Positions 1 through 7,935 of a stretch of DNA of 34,810 nt are shown here, one piece after another. Location: contig CALNYX010000016.1 in the NCBI GenBank assembly GCA_942490925.1, positions 1-34,810 on the forward strand. Direction: 5' to 3'. Every line of letters starts with the position of its first letter. Position 1 is the first letter of the stretch. The stretch is from CALNYX01 sp942490925. GTDB lineage: Bacteria; Chlamydiota; Chlamydiia; Chlamydiales; JAAKFR01. Under the pieces are notes generated by a model, which worked only from the letters and a program-made list of their open reading frames with translations, was not told the DNA's origin and searched no databases. The position numbers were made by a program, and so were the translations under genes.

Positions 1-16
1 AAACAACGAGGCAGGT

Positions 17-490
17 ATGCCAGACATTTTAGAACATGCATTTCAATTCTTCATTTTATTTTCTAGATTCGAATGTAAATTGAAACATGCAGGATATTTC
101 AAACCACCTTGTGAGCCACATAAAACTGACTGGAGAGCTGCACCCTGCTGGGAAAGTTTCGCACGTGCCACTGGCATGACTTTAGAAGATCTACGACAAA
201 GTAAAAACGAAGATCTTACAGAGAGTATCCAATATCTGATTGATAATCCGCCTAAAAAACAATGGATTTATCATGGCAAACTTGGCTGGAAAGAATCCAT
301 TCAGCCTCAAAGCTTAAACGGACTCTTAAATTGCATCAAAACTGTTCGGAACAACCTTTTTCACGGTGGAAAAGGAGAAATCCCCCAATGTGGCCAAATT
401 ACTGAAACAAGACGAAACAAAAAACTTTTAGCAGTCTCATGTGTTATTCTTTTAGAACTAGAAAACTATCTGCCAAGAAATGACGAATGA
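17..490 (+). CDS. HEPN-like protein with RX4H motif
   Basis: Protein of 157 residues. The segment VRNNLFHGGK (about 110-119) carries an R-x4-H signature (R111, H116), the usual active-site pattern of HEPN-fold RNases and of HEPN domains found in anti-phage and toxin genes. The rest is mostly helical with no membrane segment. The ATG is preceded by GAGG five bases upstream. The frame is open to the left edge, so a longer N-terminus is possible. It lies outside the phage structural genes and is AT-rich like the other edge genes. Motif seen; RNase activity and a defence role are inferred. It could also be a HEPN protein with another role. Confidence 0.6.
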   Translation: MPDILEHAFQFFILFSRFECKLKHAGYFKPPCEPHKTDWRAAPCWESFARATGMTLEDLRQSKNEDLTESIQYLIDNPPKKQWIYHGKLGWKESIQPQSLNGLLNCIKTVRNNLFHGGKGEIPQCGQITETRRNKKLLAVSCVILLELENYLPRNDE

Positions 491-539
491 TGTAATTTAG
501 CTAAAAAAGAAGCTACGTAATGTAACTCCCTTTTATACG

Positions 540-746
540 CTACGACACGGCTGTTGTAATCTTAGCTAGTTCTTGCTCAAGCATATCAGCTTTTACTTTT
601 GCAAGTTCTTTAATAATAATTAAAATTTCTTTTGTATCATCATTGTCACTTGTGTTTTTTATTACATAATTCAAACCACTCTCGAGTTGGCTGATGCATG
701 TAATGGCATATAGTATTGTAGTCTCTGTACTGTCTTGAATTTTCAT
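540..746 (-). CDS. Small hypothetical helical protein
   Basis: Protein of 68 residues, predicted all-helical, with a basic and acidic C-terminal helix (about 45-64) that looks amphipathic. I do not recognise a family. The ATG at 746 is chosen over a GTG at 752 because GAGG sits five bases upstream of the ATG and overlaps the GTG. It stands alone on the minus strand between two plus-strand blocks. Its 3' end faces the end of the HEPN-like gene. No cysteine motif, signal peptide or membrane segment is visible. Confidence 0.45.
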   Translation of the reverse strand: MKIQDSTETTILYAITCISQLESGLNYVIKNTSDNDDTKEILIIIKELAKVKADMLEQELAKITTAVS

Positions 747-791
747 GTGCACCTCGATTCAACAGAGTATGTAAAAGTGAAAGAGAAGCAC

Positions 792-922
792 ATGTTAACA
801 AAACTATTACAGTGGGCAACATTTTTTTTAATTTTGTATTATTGTCGATATTACTTAGTTTAGGCTTAATGGTTATCTATCCATCCTCAAAATTTTGGCG
901 TTATAAAAGTCCTAACAGTTAA
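792..922 (+). CDS. Possible 44-residue membrane peptide needing a -1 frameshift
   Basis: An ATG at 792 follows AAGAGA at 781-786. After 13 codons the frame meets eight T residues forming an in-phase heptamer T TTT TTA (824-830). Frame 0 then stops 10 codons later. The -1 frame continues with a strongly hydrophobic segment (FVLLSILLSLGLMV) and a basic tail, stopping at 922. It may be a programmed shift, a gene broken at a homopolymer, or a 37-residue protein starting at GTG 812 in the second frame with no ribosome site. The rest of the 747-1025 gap shows no other gene and probably holds the promoter for the gene at 1026. Confidence 0.25.
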
Positions 923-1025
923 CTTGTACCACAATAGCAATACCAAATTATAGCCCACACTACAGAAACAACAGCTTTTCAATTTTTTTAAACAGTTGGC
1001 ACAATCAACTTAACGAGAAAATCAT

Positions 1026-1343
1026 ATGAGATTATTCGTTGTTCAAGCAAATGGTAAGAAAAAATATCTCCCCTTTACTTACAAAACTCGTGAAGAGATG
1101 GCAGCAAAATTACAAAAGGCCTTTCTAACCATAGATGGCAAAACTTATCCTATCTCCGCTATAAAAGCAGAGGTAGACATTGATAAAACAGCTGTTGGAA
1201 TGGCTGCCGGAGGAGTTCTAGGAGTCGCTGGAGGGCCTCTGGGAGTATTTTTTGGAGGAATTATTGGAGGGTTAGTTGGAAAAGGATCTGGAGCCGAAGA
1301 AGAAAGCGCCGTAGCAAACTTTAATAAAAGTTTAGCAGGATAA
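1026..1343 (+). CDS. Small protein with glycine-zipper membrane segment
   Basis: Protein of 105 residues. The N-terminal half (1-52) is soluble and basic. Residues about 55-88 are a run of Gly, Ala, Val and Phe with repeated GxxxG spacing (VGMAAGGVLG, GGIIGGLVG), a glycine zipper that packs membrane helices in pore-forming and membrane-inserted proteins. The acidic tail follows. GAG lies about nine bases before the ATG. It is coupled to the next gene by a six-base gap. The role is unknown. The zipper is seen; pore formation is only a possibility. Placement just beyond the end of the tail operon is typical of prophage accessory genes. Confidence 0.6.
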   Translation: MRLFVVQANGKKKYLPFTYKTREEMAAKLQKAFLTIDGKTYPISAIKAEVDIDKTAVGMAAGGVLGVAGGPLGVFFGGIIGGLVGKGSGAEEESAVANFNKSLAG

Positions 1344-1349
1344 TATCCT

Positions 1350-1850
1350 ATGACACCTTTCAGACGATATTTTAATTTGGCGTTACTACTCGCAGGGTTT
1401 GTTGCAGCAGTATATGTTATACAACAAGGGGTTACCCCCACTACTTTCCATCTCTATTTTAAAAAAGTTTTCACGAATCCGTGTTACCCCGGTTTTATTT
1501 GGTACTTCATAACGGCTATTGGTTGCATTAAAGTTATCAATAATTTTATTGATAACGACTGGTCAGATATTATTAAAAACTTAGTTATTCCCCTGCTAAG
1601 GCTATCAGGCTCTGCTATTCTACTCAACTCAAGTCTCCTAATAATTAAAGGAGCTTACCTGCAAATATGGCATAACATATTATATTTTAACGAGTTTGAA
1701 CTTACTGATATTTCTTTCTTTATTATTGCCGGACTAATAACAGGCTCCTTCGCTGCTACAGAAATTAGTAACATGGTCAAATCGTTCTATCAAAAAACTG
1801 ACCCACAAGCTCCACACCTTAGAAATCAAGAGCAAACAACATCACTTTAA
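1350..1850 (+). CDS. Multi-pass membrane protein, unknown function
   Basis: Protein of 166 residues with about four hydrophobic segments: 8-25 (LALLLAGFVAAVYVI), 48-64, 80-100 and 120-135. The tail after about 145 is polar. AGGA is nine bases upstream of the ATG, within the end of the glycine-zipper gene, so the pair is probably one transcript. Its stop overlaps the stop of tail gene D on the other strand by four bases. I do not recognise a family. Pairing with a possible membrane-active protein suggests a two-part membrane system or a toxin/immunity pair, which is inference only. Confidence 0.6.
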   Translation: MTPFRRYFNLALLLAGFVAAVYVIQQGVTPTTFHLYFKKVFTNPCYPGFIWYFITAIGCIKVINNFIDNDWSDIIKNLVIPLLRLSGSAILLNSSLLIIKGAYLQIWHNILYFNEFELTDISFFIIAGLITGSFAATEISNMVKSFYQKTDPQAPHLRNQEQTTSL

Positions 1851-2833
1851 ACCACCACCTCACACTCTACACTCGTCACCCCACCACTACTATTCATTGA
1901 ATGTGTTGCCTTGGTAACACTCCATTCTCCATCGATGCCAGTACGAAACTGTTGCAGTACTAGACGGGACTCTGCGACCAGATCCGGCGTAAAGGGAAGT
2001 GACAGAGATAGCGTTGATTTCCCGCGTACAAAAGATTTTAGCCGCTTCTGCACTGCTGTAGTTGCGGCTTTTTTATCGACATACATTCCTTTCAGTCGAA
2101 ACACTGGCTCACCAGCTCCGGCGTGTACTTCTATGTCTTTGGCGGCTGCTGTGTCCCGATACGTTGCAGTTACGCTTTTGTACGCTTGACGCTGGGAAAG
2201 TTTTACAGAACCACTCGTTACTTGCGGCTTTGTAAGCGTGATAGTAGGCATCTGCTGCCCTCTAATGTTCTTACCCTCACCACGCCCCACAAACAGTAAT
2301 TTTCCGCCGTTAGCCTTGGCTATAGCATCATGCTCTTTTGCTATGCGGGTAAGCACGTTCATGTCTGATTCATCTATCTGGTCAATGTGTGGCAGTGACA
2401 CTTTTGCCAAACTAGGAGCCACCGCCGGAGCAAGTCCGTGGTCGTTTGCAATAGCACTTACTAAATCGCTGATAGTGCCAGCAGGAAAAGAGCGAGACTT
2501 TTGTGACTGTAGCGGAGTAAAGCCGGAGTTACTTTTTTTAAGTGGTGCTGCATTGGCGCTAATCGTCATGCTGTCCGGTGGAAAACTTAACGTCACCTCA
2601 TCAACAACATACTTACCCATGAGCCGTAAGTTATCCCTGTAGCCCATGTACACGGTCAGTTCTGCGCCGGAGTCCGGCAAAGCAATTCCTGAGTCACTTA
2701 ACGTGATACTCAACTTGTCGGACTTGTATCCGGCCTCATCCGTAATCGTGATCTGCCCGCTCTGTCCTTTTAGTAGCTGGGTAATGTCGTTCCCGTTCGC
2801 TTCAACGCGGTAATCAAGCGCGTAATCTACCAT
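1847..2833 (-). CDS. D: P2-like tail tip protein D (late control D)
   Basis: Protein of 328 residues in the phage late control D family (P2 gpD, structurally like the T4 gp27 hub). It forms the baseplate hub that connects the tail tube to the spike. The N-terminus (YALDYRVEANGNDIT, then SDKLSITLSDSG) and the Gly-rich middle match the family. P2 D is somewhat longer (about 387). It is the last gene of the tail operon, in the usual order U-X-D, and its start overlaps the end of X. The C-terminus abuts a convergent accessory gene, so phage structural content ends here. Confidence 0.88.
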   Translation of the reverse strand: MVDYALDYRVEANGNDITQLLKGQSGQITITDEAGYKSDKLSITLSDSGIALPDSGAELTVYMGYRDNLRLMGKYVVDEVTLSFPPDSMTISANAAPLKKSNSGFTPLQSQKSRSFPAGTISDLVSAIANDHGLAPAVAPSLAKVSLPHIDQIDESDMNVLTRIAKEHDAIAKANGGKLLFVGRGEGKNIRGQQMPTITLTKPQVTSGSVKLSQRQAYKSVTATYRDTAAAKDIEVHAGAGEPVFRLKGMYVDKKAATTAVQKRLKSFVRGKSTLSLSLPFTPDLVAESRLVLQQFRTGIDGEWSVTKATHSMNSSGGVTSVECEVVV

Positions 2834-3027
2834 AGCGTTACGCTCTCTTTCTGGCTGGGCTTCGGCAGATCCGGAAGGACAACAGCAAGTCCTGCGGGAA
2901 GTATCGGACCGTGTTTAACAAGTCCTCTGTTTGCTTCCAGCACTTGCTCAAGAGCTCCGGTCTGTCCTTCGTAATACTTGAAAACAACAGCATCCAGCAC
3001 GTCACCTTGCTTGGTTCTATAGATCAT
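2827..3027 (-). CDS. X: P2-like tail protein X (LysM-like)
   Basis: Protein of 66 residues, the same size as P2 gpX (67). The sequence MIYRTKQGDVLDAVVFKYY and the following LPAGLAVVLPDLP are typical of this small LysM-like tail protein, which takes part in baseplate or tail assembly. The start overlaps the stop of gene U (ATGA type) and the end overlaps the start of D, so translation is likely coupled. Order and size make this assignment secure. Confidence 0.87.
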   Translation of the reverse strand: MIYRTKQGDVLDAVVFKYYEGQTGALEQVLEANRGLVKHGPILPAGLAVVLPDLPKPSQKESVTLW

Positions 3028-3416
3028 ATCTTTTCACCGAAATATTTTAGATCCAGCGTAAACTCGATTTTCTGCGGAATACCAGCAGGAAGAAAGTCAC
3101 TAGTCTTTTCTTTAATCGCTGCAATACACCAATACCCGTGCACGTTCCCAAGACCATCCACAAGCAACAACGGCTTAGCGTGCCCAGCAAGAACGCGCAT
3201 TTTTTCAACCTGCAAAAGACCGCCTCGAAAAGTTGGATAAATAATGCCTGGTAAACTCATCGTATCCGCACCAGTTCCAGAAAATTGCAGCGCGGGGTTT
3301 GTTCCTATGCGCGCTTGTTCCGGCCAATTGTATTTACTATTCCGCTGTGTTTTCTGGTACGCCGCAGTATTAATAGAAAAGGTATAGTCGCCTAATTTCA
3401 TCATAGGAGCTGGCAT
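3024..3416 (-). CDS. U: P2-like tail protein U
   Basis: Protein of 130 residues of the P2 GpU family. The opening MMKLGDYTFSINTAAYQ and the end KIEFTLDLKYFG are family hallmarks. P2 gpU is about 159 residues and is a minor tail component needed for tail completion. It sits between the tape measure gene T (15 bases upstream) and X, exactly as in P2. No membrane segment or enzyme motif is present. Confidence 0.86.
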   Translation of the reverse strand: MPAPMMKLGDYTFSINTAAYQKTQRNSKYNWPEQARIGTNPALQFSGTGADTMSLPGIIYPTFRGGLLQVEKMRVLAGHAKPLLLVDGLGNVHGYWCIAAIKEKTSDFLPAGIPQKIEFTLDLKYFGEKI

Positions 3417-3431
3417 AAAGCCTCCGGTAAA

Positions 3432-5339
3432 TTACATAGGATCGTAAAGCGCAGCAGAATCACCAGCAAATCTAGCATGTACAGCCTGTGCTATTTCCTG
3501 CGGGCTTTGTCCTTCTGCCGCCTGTACATGAATGGTAATTTTTCGGTTATCTGTAATCTGTTTAGACTCAACCGGAGCCGCAGAAGGAAGCGGCATTGTT
3601 GACAACGGCATTGGTTGCCCTGCTGCGACGTTATCGGGCTGCTGTCCATATTGTGCATATGCGCTGCCCACTGGATTTACATGCTGACGTGTTGATGTGC
3701 TTGCGCTTTTCTTTTTCTTTTCTGCGTCCTCTTCATCGTCTCCGAAGCCAAAGAACGTAGCGACTGCACTGCCGATCCCACCTGCTGAAAACGACTTTTT
3801 CAAATCGTCCCAAATCGCAATTAATCGACCAACAGCAAGAATTGCAGCACCAATGACAAGCCCGATAGGGTTCGCCATAACAGCCATCCCTACAGCTTTA
3901 ATGCCAGCAATCAGAGCCGGAAACTGTGCTGAAACCAACGGCGCAACAGCATTCCCTACATCCCAAATTGATTTCGCCATCATAAAACCGGAATACGCAA
4001 ACTTTGCGCCGATGATAGCCCCTACGATTGCCGCCATATTCCCGAATCCACCAACCGCATCGGAAACCCATCCGATTGTACTGCCTACGGTGGTCAATAC
4101 GTTAAGCATAGCGAAAGCAAACTCGCCTATTTTCGGCAAGGCTTCGCCCAAGCCTTCACCAAAGGCTTTAATGTCGTCTCTATGCTCATCAAACATAGCT
4201 CCAATCTTAGGAGCCAAGTCCTCAACATACGGAGCCAGCACACCACCAATCAGGCCGGAAAATTCTCCAGCAGCACTTGAGACAACGCCGCCCAATCTTC
4301 CTACAGACTGAGAATATTGAAGCGCGCCTTCACGCCCTTCATCTGTCATCACATTCAGCTTTTTCTGCTGCTCAAGCAGCTCGTTCACACCCTCTTTACG
4401 GGTACGCAGGAAGCCGAAAAATTTGTTAGCCTCGCCGCCCATAAGAATATCAGCCGCAGACTGTGCCGCCTGCGCGTCGTCCATATTCTTAATAGCGGAC
4501 GCAATTGTTTTAAACTGCTGCTCTGGAGAGAGGTTTTCAAGATCTTCAAACGCAAGCCCTAGCATCTGGAGAGATTCAGTTACGGGCGTGATCTCGCCAA
4601 GCCCTTTGGATTCACCAAGCTTGTTTGACATCTCTTCCATGAGATCGCCAACAGCATCGGCCTCGAATCCAGCCTCTTTTGCTAAGCCGCCCCACGCGCT
4701 AAAAGCTTCGCCAGAAACGCCAAGAGCTTTTGCAAGCCTTGCCTGTTCTGCGGTCTGCGAGTTAACCACGGTGACACCCGCAGTGAAGGCCGCAACAGAA
4801 GCCCCGACACCTACTGCCATACGTCCGGCTTGCTGACCTGTGTGGGCAAAAGTATCGCCCACGTTCTGCATAGCCGCGCTTGCCTTCTGCAAGTCGTGCA
4901 TTTTGGCTTTGGACTTATCAAGAGCCTTTGCCAGCCGCTTTTGCTCCGAGGCAAGCTTGTGTGTATCTACACCCGCTTCTTGCAGCTCGTTCCCAAGTGC
5001 ATCCAGCTTAGTTTTTTGGTGCTTATACGCAGAACCCGCCTTGTCAGCAGCACGGCGGGCTTTGAGCATATCCCGCTCCATTTCGCGGGTAGGCTTTGCA
5101 ACACTTTTAAATGCACGTTCCAGCTTGTCAGCTTCACGCTTGAGAGTCCGGTATTCACGCCCTGCTTGTCGCACCTGATCCGGATTGAACTTTTCAAGCA
5201 TGTCCTGCTGCTTTTTAAGATCAAGAATAGAATCCCCGACCTCGGAAAAGTCACCCTTCACCGTCTGTGTTACAGACTTAAACGAGGACGCAACCGCGCC
5301 CCCGATCTCAATGATTGCAGAATGTTTTTTAACCGCCAT
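3432..5339 (-). CDS. T: Tail tape measure protein (P2 gpT-like)
   Basis: Protein of 635 residues. Residues about 40-155 form a long charged coiled coil rich in Lys, Glu and Ala. Hydrophobic segments follow at about 170-190, 405-425, 430-450 and 475-505, the usual tape-measure pattern of coil plus membrane-active stretches. It sets tail length and is thought to help DNA pass the inner membrane. P2 gpT is 815 residues, so the tail here should be shorter. The start codon lies inside the end of the E' frame (overlap 5329-5339), the same arrangement as E/E'-T in P2, supporting coupled synthesis of chaperone and tape measure. Confidence 0.9.
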   Translation of the reverse strand: MAVKKHSAIIEIGGAVASSFKSVTQTVKGDFSEVGDSILDLKKQQDMLEKFNPDQVRQAGREYRTLKREADKLERAFKSVAKPTREMERDMLKARRAADKAGSAYKHQKTKLDALGNELQEAGVDTHKLASEQKRLAKALDKSKAKMHDLQKASAAMQNVGDTFAHTGQQAGRMAVGVGASVAAFTAGVTVVNSQTAEQARLAKALGVSGEAFSAWGGLAKEAGFEADAVGDLMEEMSNKLGESKGLGEITPVTESLQMLGLAFEDLENLSPEQQFKTIASAIKNMDDAQAAQSAADILMGGEANKFFGFLRTRKEGVNELLEQQKKLNVMTDEGREGALQYSQSVGRLGGVVSSAAGEFSGLIGGVLAPYVEDLAPKIGAMFDEHRDDIKAFGEGLGEALPKIGEFAFAMLNVLTTVGSTIGWVSDAVGGFGNMAAIVGAIIGAKFAYSGFMMAKSIWDVGNAVAPLVSAQFPALIAGIKAVGMAVMANPIGLVIGAAILAVGRLIAIWDDLKKSFSAGGIGSAVATFFGFGDDEEDAEKKKKSASTSTRQHVNPVGSAYAQYGQQPDNVAAGQPMPLSTMPLPSAAPVESKQITDNRKITIHVQAAEGQSPQEIAQAVHARFAGDSAALYDPM

Positions 5340-5705
5340 TCAGCCTCCCGACCTCATGCACCCACATGGCAAGCTCTTCGCACGACATATCCATTAATTC
5401 ATTGTATCCCCACCCTGTATAACGGGTGAGGTACAAGACGTAGTTACGCGCCAGTTCCGGCGTTAGGATAAAAAATCGTTATAGGCTGCATGAAGCTTGT
5501 TGTAATCTGCAAGCTCAAGTTCTTCGAGCACAGCGGGAGTAATTTCGCACAAGTTAGAGAACAAAGTTAATTCCATATCTTCCTTTGTTCCTGCTTTCTG
5601 TGCCGTAATCTGATCACGCACTTTAGGCGCGCGCATGGTAAGGCTTGCATATTCATGACCATCAACTTTAATAGGGTATTTCAATTTAATCTGTGTAATA
5701 CGCAT
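5329..5705 (-). CDS. E+E' tail assembly protein made by -1 frameshift
   Basis: If ribosomes slip back one base at TTT TTA (5469-5474), translation continues as ATC CTA ACG from 5469 and adds 46 residues, ending at TAA 5331-5329, for a fusion of 125 residues. The added part (about LARNYVLYLTRYTGWGYNEL, then MSCEELAMWVHEVGR) looks like the P2 gpE' extension: short, with a Trp/Tyr-rich helix and a WVHE-type end. E' has no start or ribosome site of its own. Its stop overlaps the T start by 11 bases. By analogy with P2 E+E' and lambda G-GT the fusion recruits the tape measure. The frame and slip site are seen; frameshifting is inferred. Confidence 0.8.
5463..5705 (-). CDS. E: Tail assembly chaperone E (P2 gpE-like)
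   Basis: Protein of 80 residues of the phage tail assembly E family (LKYPIKVDGHEYASLTMRAP). It lies between tail tube FII and tape measure T, the position of the tail assembly chaperone. Like P2 E and lambda G, it is the short product of a frameshift pair: near its end the frame reads GAT TTT TTA TCC TAA, with the slippery heptamer T TTT TTA in phase. Most ribosomes should stop at 5463; a minority should shift into E'. It acts in the cytoplasm during tail assembly and is probably not in the virion. Confidence 0.87.
   Translation of the reverse strand: MRITQIKLKYPIKVDGHEYASLTMRAPKVRDQITAQKAGTKEDMELTLFSNLCEITPAVLEELELADYNKLHAAYNDFLS
5469..5475 (-). promoter_or_regulatory. -1 ribosomal slippery site T TTT TTA
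   Basis: Read on the minus strand, the E frame is GAT TTT TTA TCC TAA. The heptamer T TTT TTA matches the X XXY YYZ rule, and P2 uses the closely similar T TTT TTG. A stop follows two codons later, as often seen. I did not identify a clear downstream pseudoknot or stem by eye. Confidence 0.8.
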
Positions 5706-5713
5706 TGTAACTC

Positions 5714-6226
5714 CTACAAGCCAAGGTTAGCGCGGTGCTCTGCGAGCTGATCCACACCGTTAATTTTTCGTTTCATGTTCGGCACGTCAATTTCGTGCAC
5801 TTCTTTACCATCCTGCGTATACTTGTAGTAACTCAGGTTCACAGTGTATTCGGTGGCAGACTCACCACCTGGTGACCACGCACCAGCGGCGATCTTTGAC
5901 ACTTTACCTGTCACGTTGACAGTTACGGGAGTAATTGTGCCATCAACTTCACTTTCGAGACTGCCTCGGACTATGAGCTGCACACCGCCATTTTTGCTGA
6001 CACCGAACAAGCCGAGCGTATCCGCGCAATATTTTGTAGTGGAAAAGGTAAGAACAAGCTCTTCCATGCCCTTATCAAGCGAAATTGGCGCATCCATGCC
6101 ACCGCCGCGAAACTGTTCAAGCTTTAACGCAAGATCTGGCAGCTTTACCTCTTTGACGTTGCCCGCAAAACCGCGACCATCAACAAACAGGTTGGCATTT
6201 TTCAATGTATTTTCTGCTACTCCCAT
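5714..6226 (-). CDS. FII: Major tail tube protein FII (P2-like)
   Basis: Protein of 170 residues (P2 FII is 172). It builds the inner tube of the contractile tail. Family features include the N-terminal NANLFVDGRGFAGNVKEVKLP and the mid-protein GGMDAPISLDKGMEEL. The ATG overlaps the TAA of the sheath gene (TAATG), so the two virion proteins are translationally coupled. Gene E follows after eight bases. Length, order and sequence agree with P2-like phages. Confidence 0.9.
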   Translation of the reverse strand: MGVAENTLKNANLFVDGRGFAGNVKEVKLPDLALKLEQFRGGGMDAPISLDKGMEELVLTFSTTKYCADTLGLFGVSKNGGVQLIVRGSLESEVDGTITPVTVNVTGKVSKIAAGAWSPGGESATEYTVNLSYYKYTQDGKEVHEIDVPNMKRKINGVDQLAEHRANLGL

Positions 6227-7428
6227 TACTTAAATACCTCCTCAACGTAACCATTTGTCATACGGCTTCGGAATGTCACACGTTCTGCCGTGTATGCCGG
6301 AGTAAAGTCGAAATCAAAGTAGGTATGTCCCTGCTCAATTTCGCTTGCACTGTTAATTTCTGTATCAACCCAGCACTTACCACCCAAAATTGCGCCTTTC
6401 TGCTGCATGGTGCGTAGGAACTGGTTTACGGATTCCTGCACCGCTTCAAAATAAGTTTTCCCTACAGGTCTATCTACGGCCCATAAGTGCGCTTGCTGGA
6501 TAGATTCGTTAATCATATCTGCAATACGGCGAGTAGAAAGGAAAGACCAACGCGCATCGCTGGACGTAGTTCGGTTGCCCCACAGTCTGTAACCATCTTC
6601 ACAAATGATTGTGGCGATCTTGTTTTCGTTCAGCACGTTCGTTTCGCTGACAATATCGCCCAGCTCGAACGGAATAGGCCGTGCAGTGCCGGAAATACCG
6701 CTAATCAGCTTGTTAGAAGGCGACCACCAGAAGCCTTTTTCTGCATCGGTGCGAGAAATTACACCCGCCACACGCGCGGAAGCAGGTTCATCTACAAACA
6801 CGCCGTTGCGATACACAGTAACGAACGGGTCAACGATGTAGACACGAGGGGAGCCAAACAACTTGGCATCCTGCATTGCTGCTTCAGAGTCCGTATTGCA
6901 GCCATCTTTAATGGAAATAGCCTTGAGTCTGTCGGCAATAGATTCCAGCTCAGCAGCAACAGGGTTTTTGAGGTAGGTTCCTGCGTTTTCAGGATCTTCA
7001 TAACGCTGGTGTGTGAAGCCCGGAGCAATCAGAATTTTCGGTTTAACAGCACACTTGGATTTTGCGCCAAGAAGTGCATGTACGCCCTTCATGCCCGCAA
7101 CGTCAGTACCGCCTACAACATTAGTCATGGTGGCTGCTTCGTCTGCGCCTTCTGCAACACGCACAACAACCACAAGACCGTGGTGCTGGTCAAAAATTGC
7201 ATCCATTGCATTGGGGAGAGTTCCGGCACGATTTCCAGCTGTATCCAGCTTAGCGGCCTTACGTGGGCTGCCGTAGATCAGTACCGGAGTATCAAGCGGG
7301 AACTCTGTTTCATCCGCATCCGGAGCAGTGCCGACAATACCGATGACAGAAGAGCGCACCACCTTAATCGGGCGTCCACCTTCGTCGATCTCGATAAACT
7401 CGACACCATGTAAAAAGTCTGTACTCAT
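6226..7428 (-). CDS. FI: Contractile tail sheath protein FI (P2-like)
   Basis: Protein of 400 residues (P2 FI is 396). The N-terminus FLHGVEFIEIDEGGRPIKVV, the SSVIGIVGTAPDAD segment and the C-terminal ERVTFRSRMTNGYVEEVF are family hallmarks. It forms the sheath that contracts around the tube. It proves a myophage-type tail although the head genes are lambda-like. It follows the fibre assembly gene by a three-base gap and couples to FII through TAATG. Confidence 0.92.
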   Translation of the reverse strand: MSTDFLHGVEFIEIDEGGRPIKVVRSSVIGIVGTAPDADETEFPLDTPVLIYGSPRKAAKLDTAGNRAGTLPNAMDAIFDQHHGLVVVVRVAEGADEAATMTNVVGGTDVAGMKGVHALLGAKSKCAVKPKILIAPGFTHQRYEDPENAGTYLKNPVAAELESIADRLKAISIKDGCNTDSEAAMQDAKLFGSPRVYIVDPFVTVYRNGVFVDEPASARVAGVISRTDAEKGFWWSPSNKLISGISGTARPIPFELGDIVSETNVLNENKIATIICEDGYRLWGNRTTSSDARWSFLSTRRIADMINESIQQAHLWAVDRPVGKTYFEAVQESVNQFLRTMQQKGAILGGKCWVDTEINSASEIEQGHTYFDFDFTPAYTAERVTFRSRMTNGYVEEVFK

Positions 7429-7431
7429 GGG

Positions 7432-7935
7432 TTACAATCCTTGCTCTGTAGTTTGGTCTGAAAGTTCTTGTAATTTGGTGTTGAGCGTTACGAGTTCTGA
7501 GCGCAGAGCTTGTGCCTGTTCTTCAAGCTCTACAAGGCGGGTTTCATCAAATTCGGTTGCTGTACCTGCTACTTTTGCGCGTAGGGGACGAACAGAAGCG
7601 AGGTCATTTGCTGTGAGCTGTTGCTGAATTTCAGCAATGCGTTTCTCAGCTAGTTCATGCTCGCTTGGTTCTGGTGGTTCCGGCTTGATTAGGCTTGCAC
7701 CTTCGGGAAGCTGCCCTTCAATTTCTGTAATTTCATGCTCGGAACCATCCGACATGTAGTATTTTGTTCCGCGCATATTCTGCACATATTCCCATGCCGT
7801 TCCGTTCCACTTAGGATGGTAGCCTTTACGCTGTTCCGGTGTTTCACGAGTAGCATTCAAAGGTGGCAGATTATCGGGATTCGCATAGCCGGAATATGTG
7901 TAGTAGCCCTGTTCGTTAAAATAGTGATTCTGCAT
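7432..7935 (-). CDS. Tail fibre assembly protein
   Basis: Protein of 167 residues. The ATG at 7935 is chosen because GGAGA lies seven bases upstream. A longer in-frame reading from 8019 only shadows the fibre gene. The N-terminal part (HYFNEQGYYTYSGY, PKWNGTAWEYV) and the C-terminal charged coil (IAEIQQQLTANDLASVRPLR) are typical of tail fibre assembly chaperones in P2- and Mu-like phages, which help the fibre trimer fold. It overlaps the fibre gene end by 20 bases, as expected for the pair. No invertible fibre cassette was seen. Confidence 0.8.
   Translation of the reverse strand: MQNHYFNEQGYYTYSGYANPDNLPPLNATRETPEQRKGYHPKWNGTAWEYVQNMRGTKYYMSDGSEHEITEIEGQLPEGASLIKPEPPEPSEHELAEKRIAEIQQQLTANDLASVRPLRAKVAGTATEFDETRLVELEEQAQALRSELVTLNTKLQELSDQTTEQGL

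Noticed and set aside
3697..5429. Several plus-strand frames opposite the tape measure gene
   Set aside because: They are shadows of the repetitive Ala/Lys-rich coding strand.
6487..7413. Long plus-strand open frame of 308 codons
   Set aside because: It is wholly antisense to the tail sheath gene, has unnatural composition and no ribosome site.
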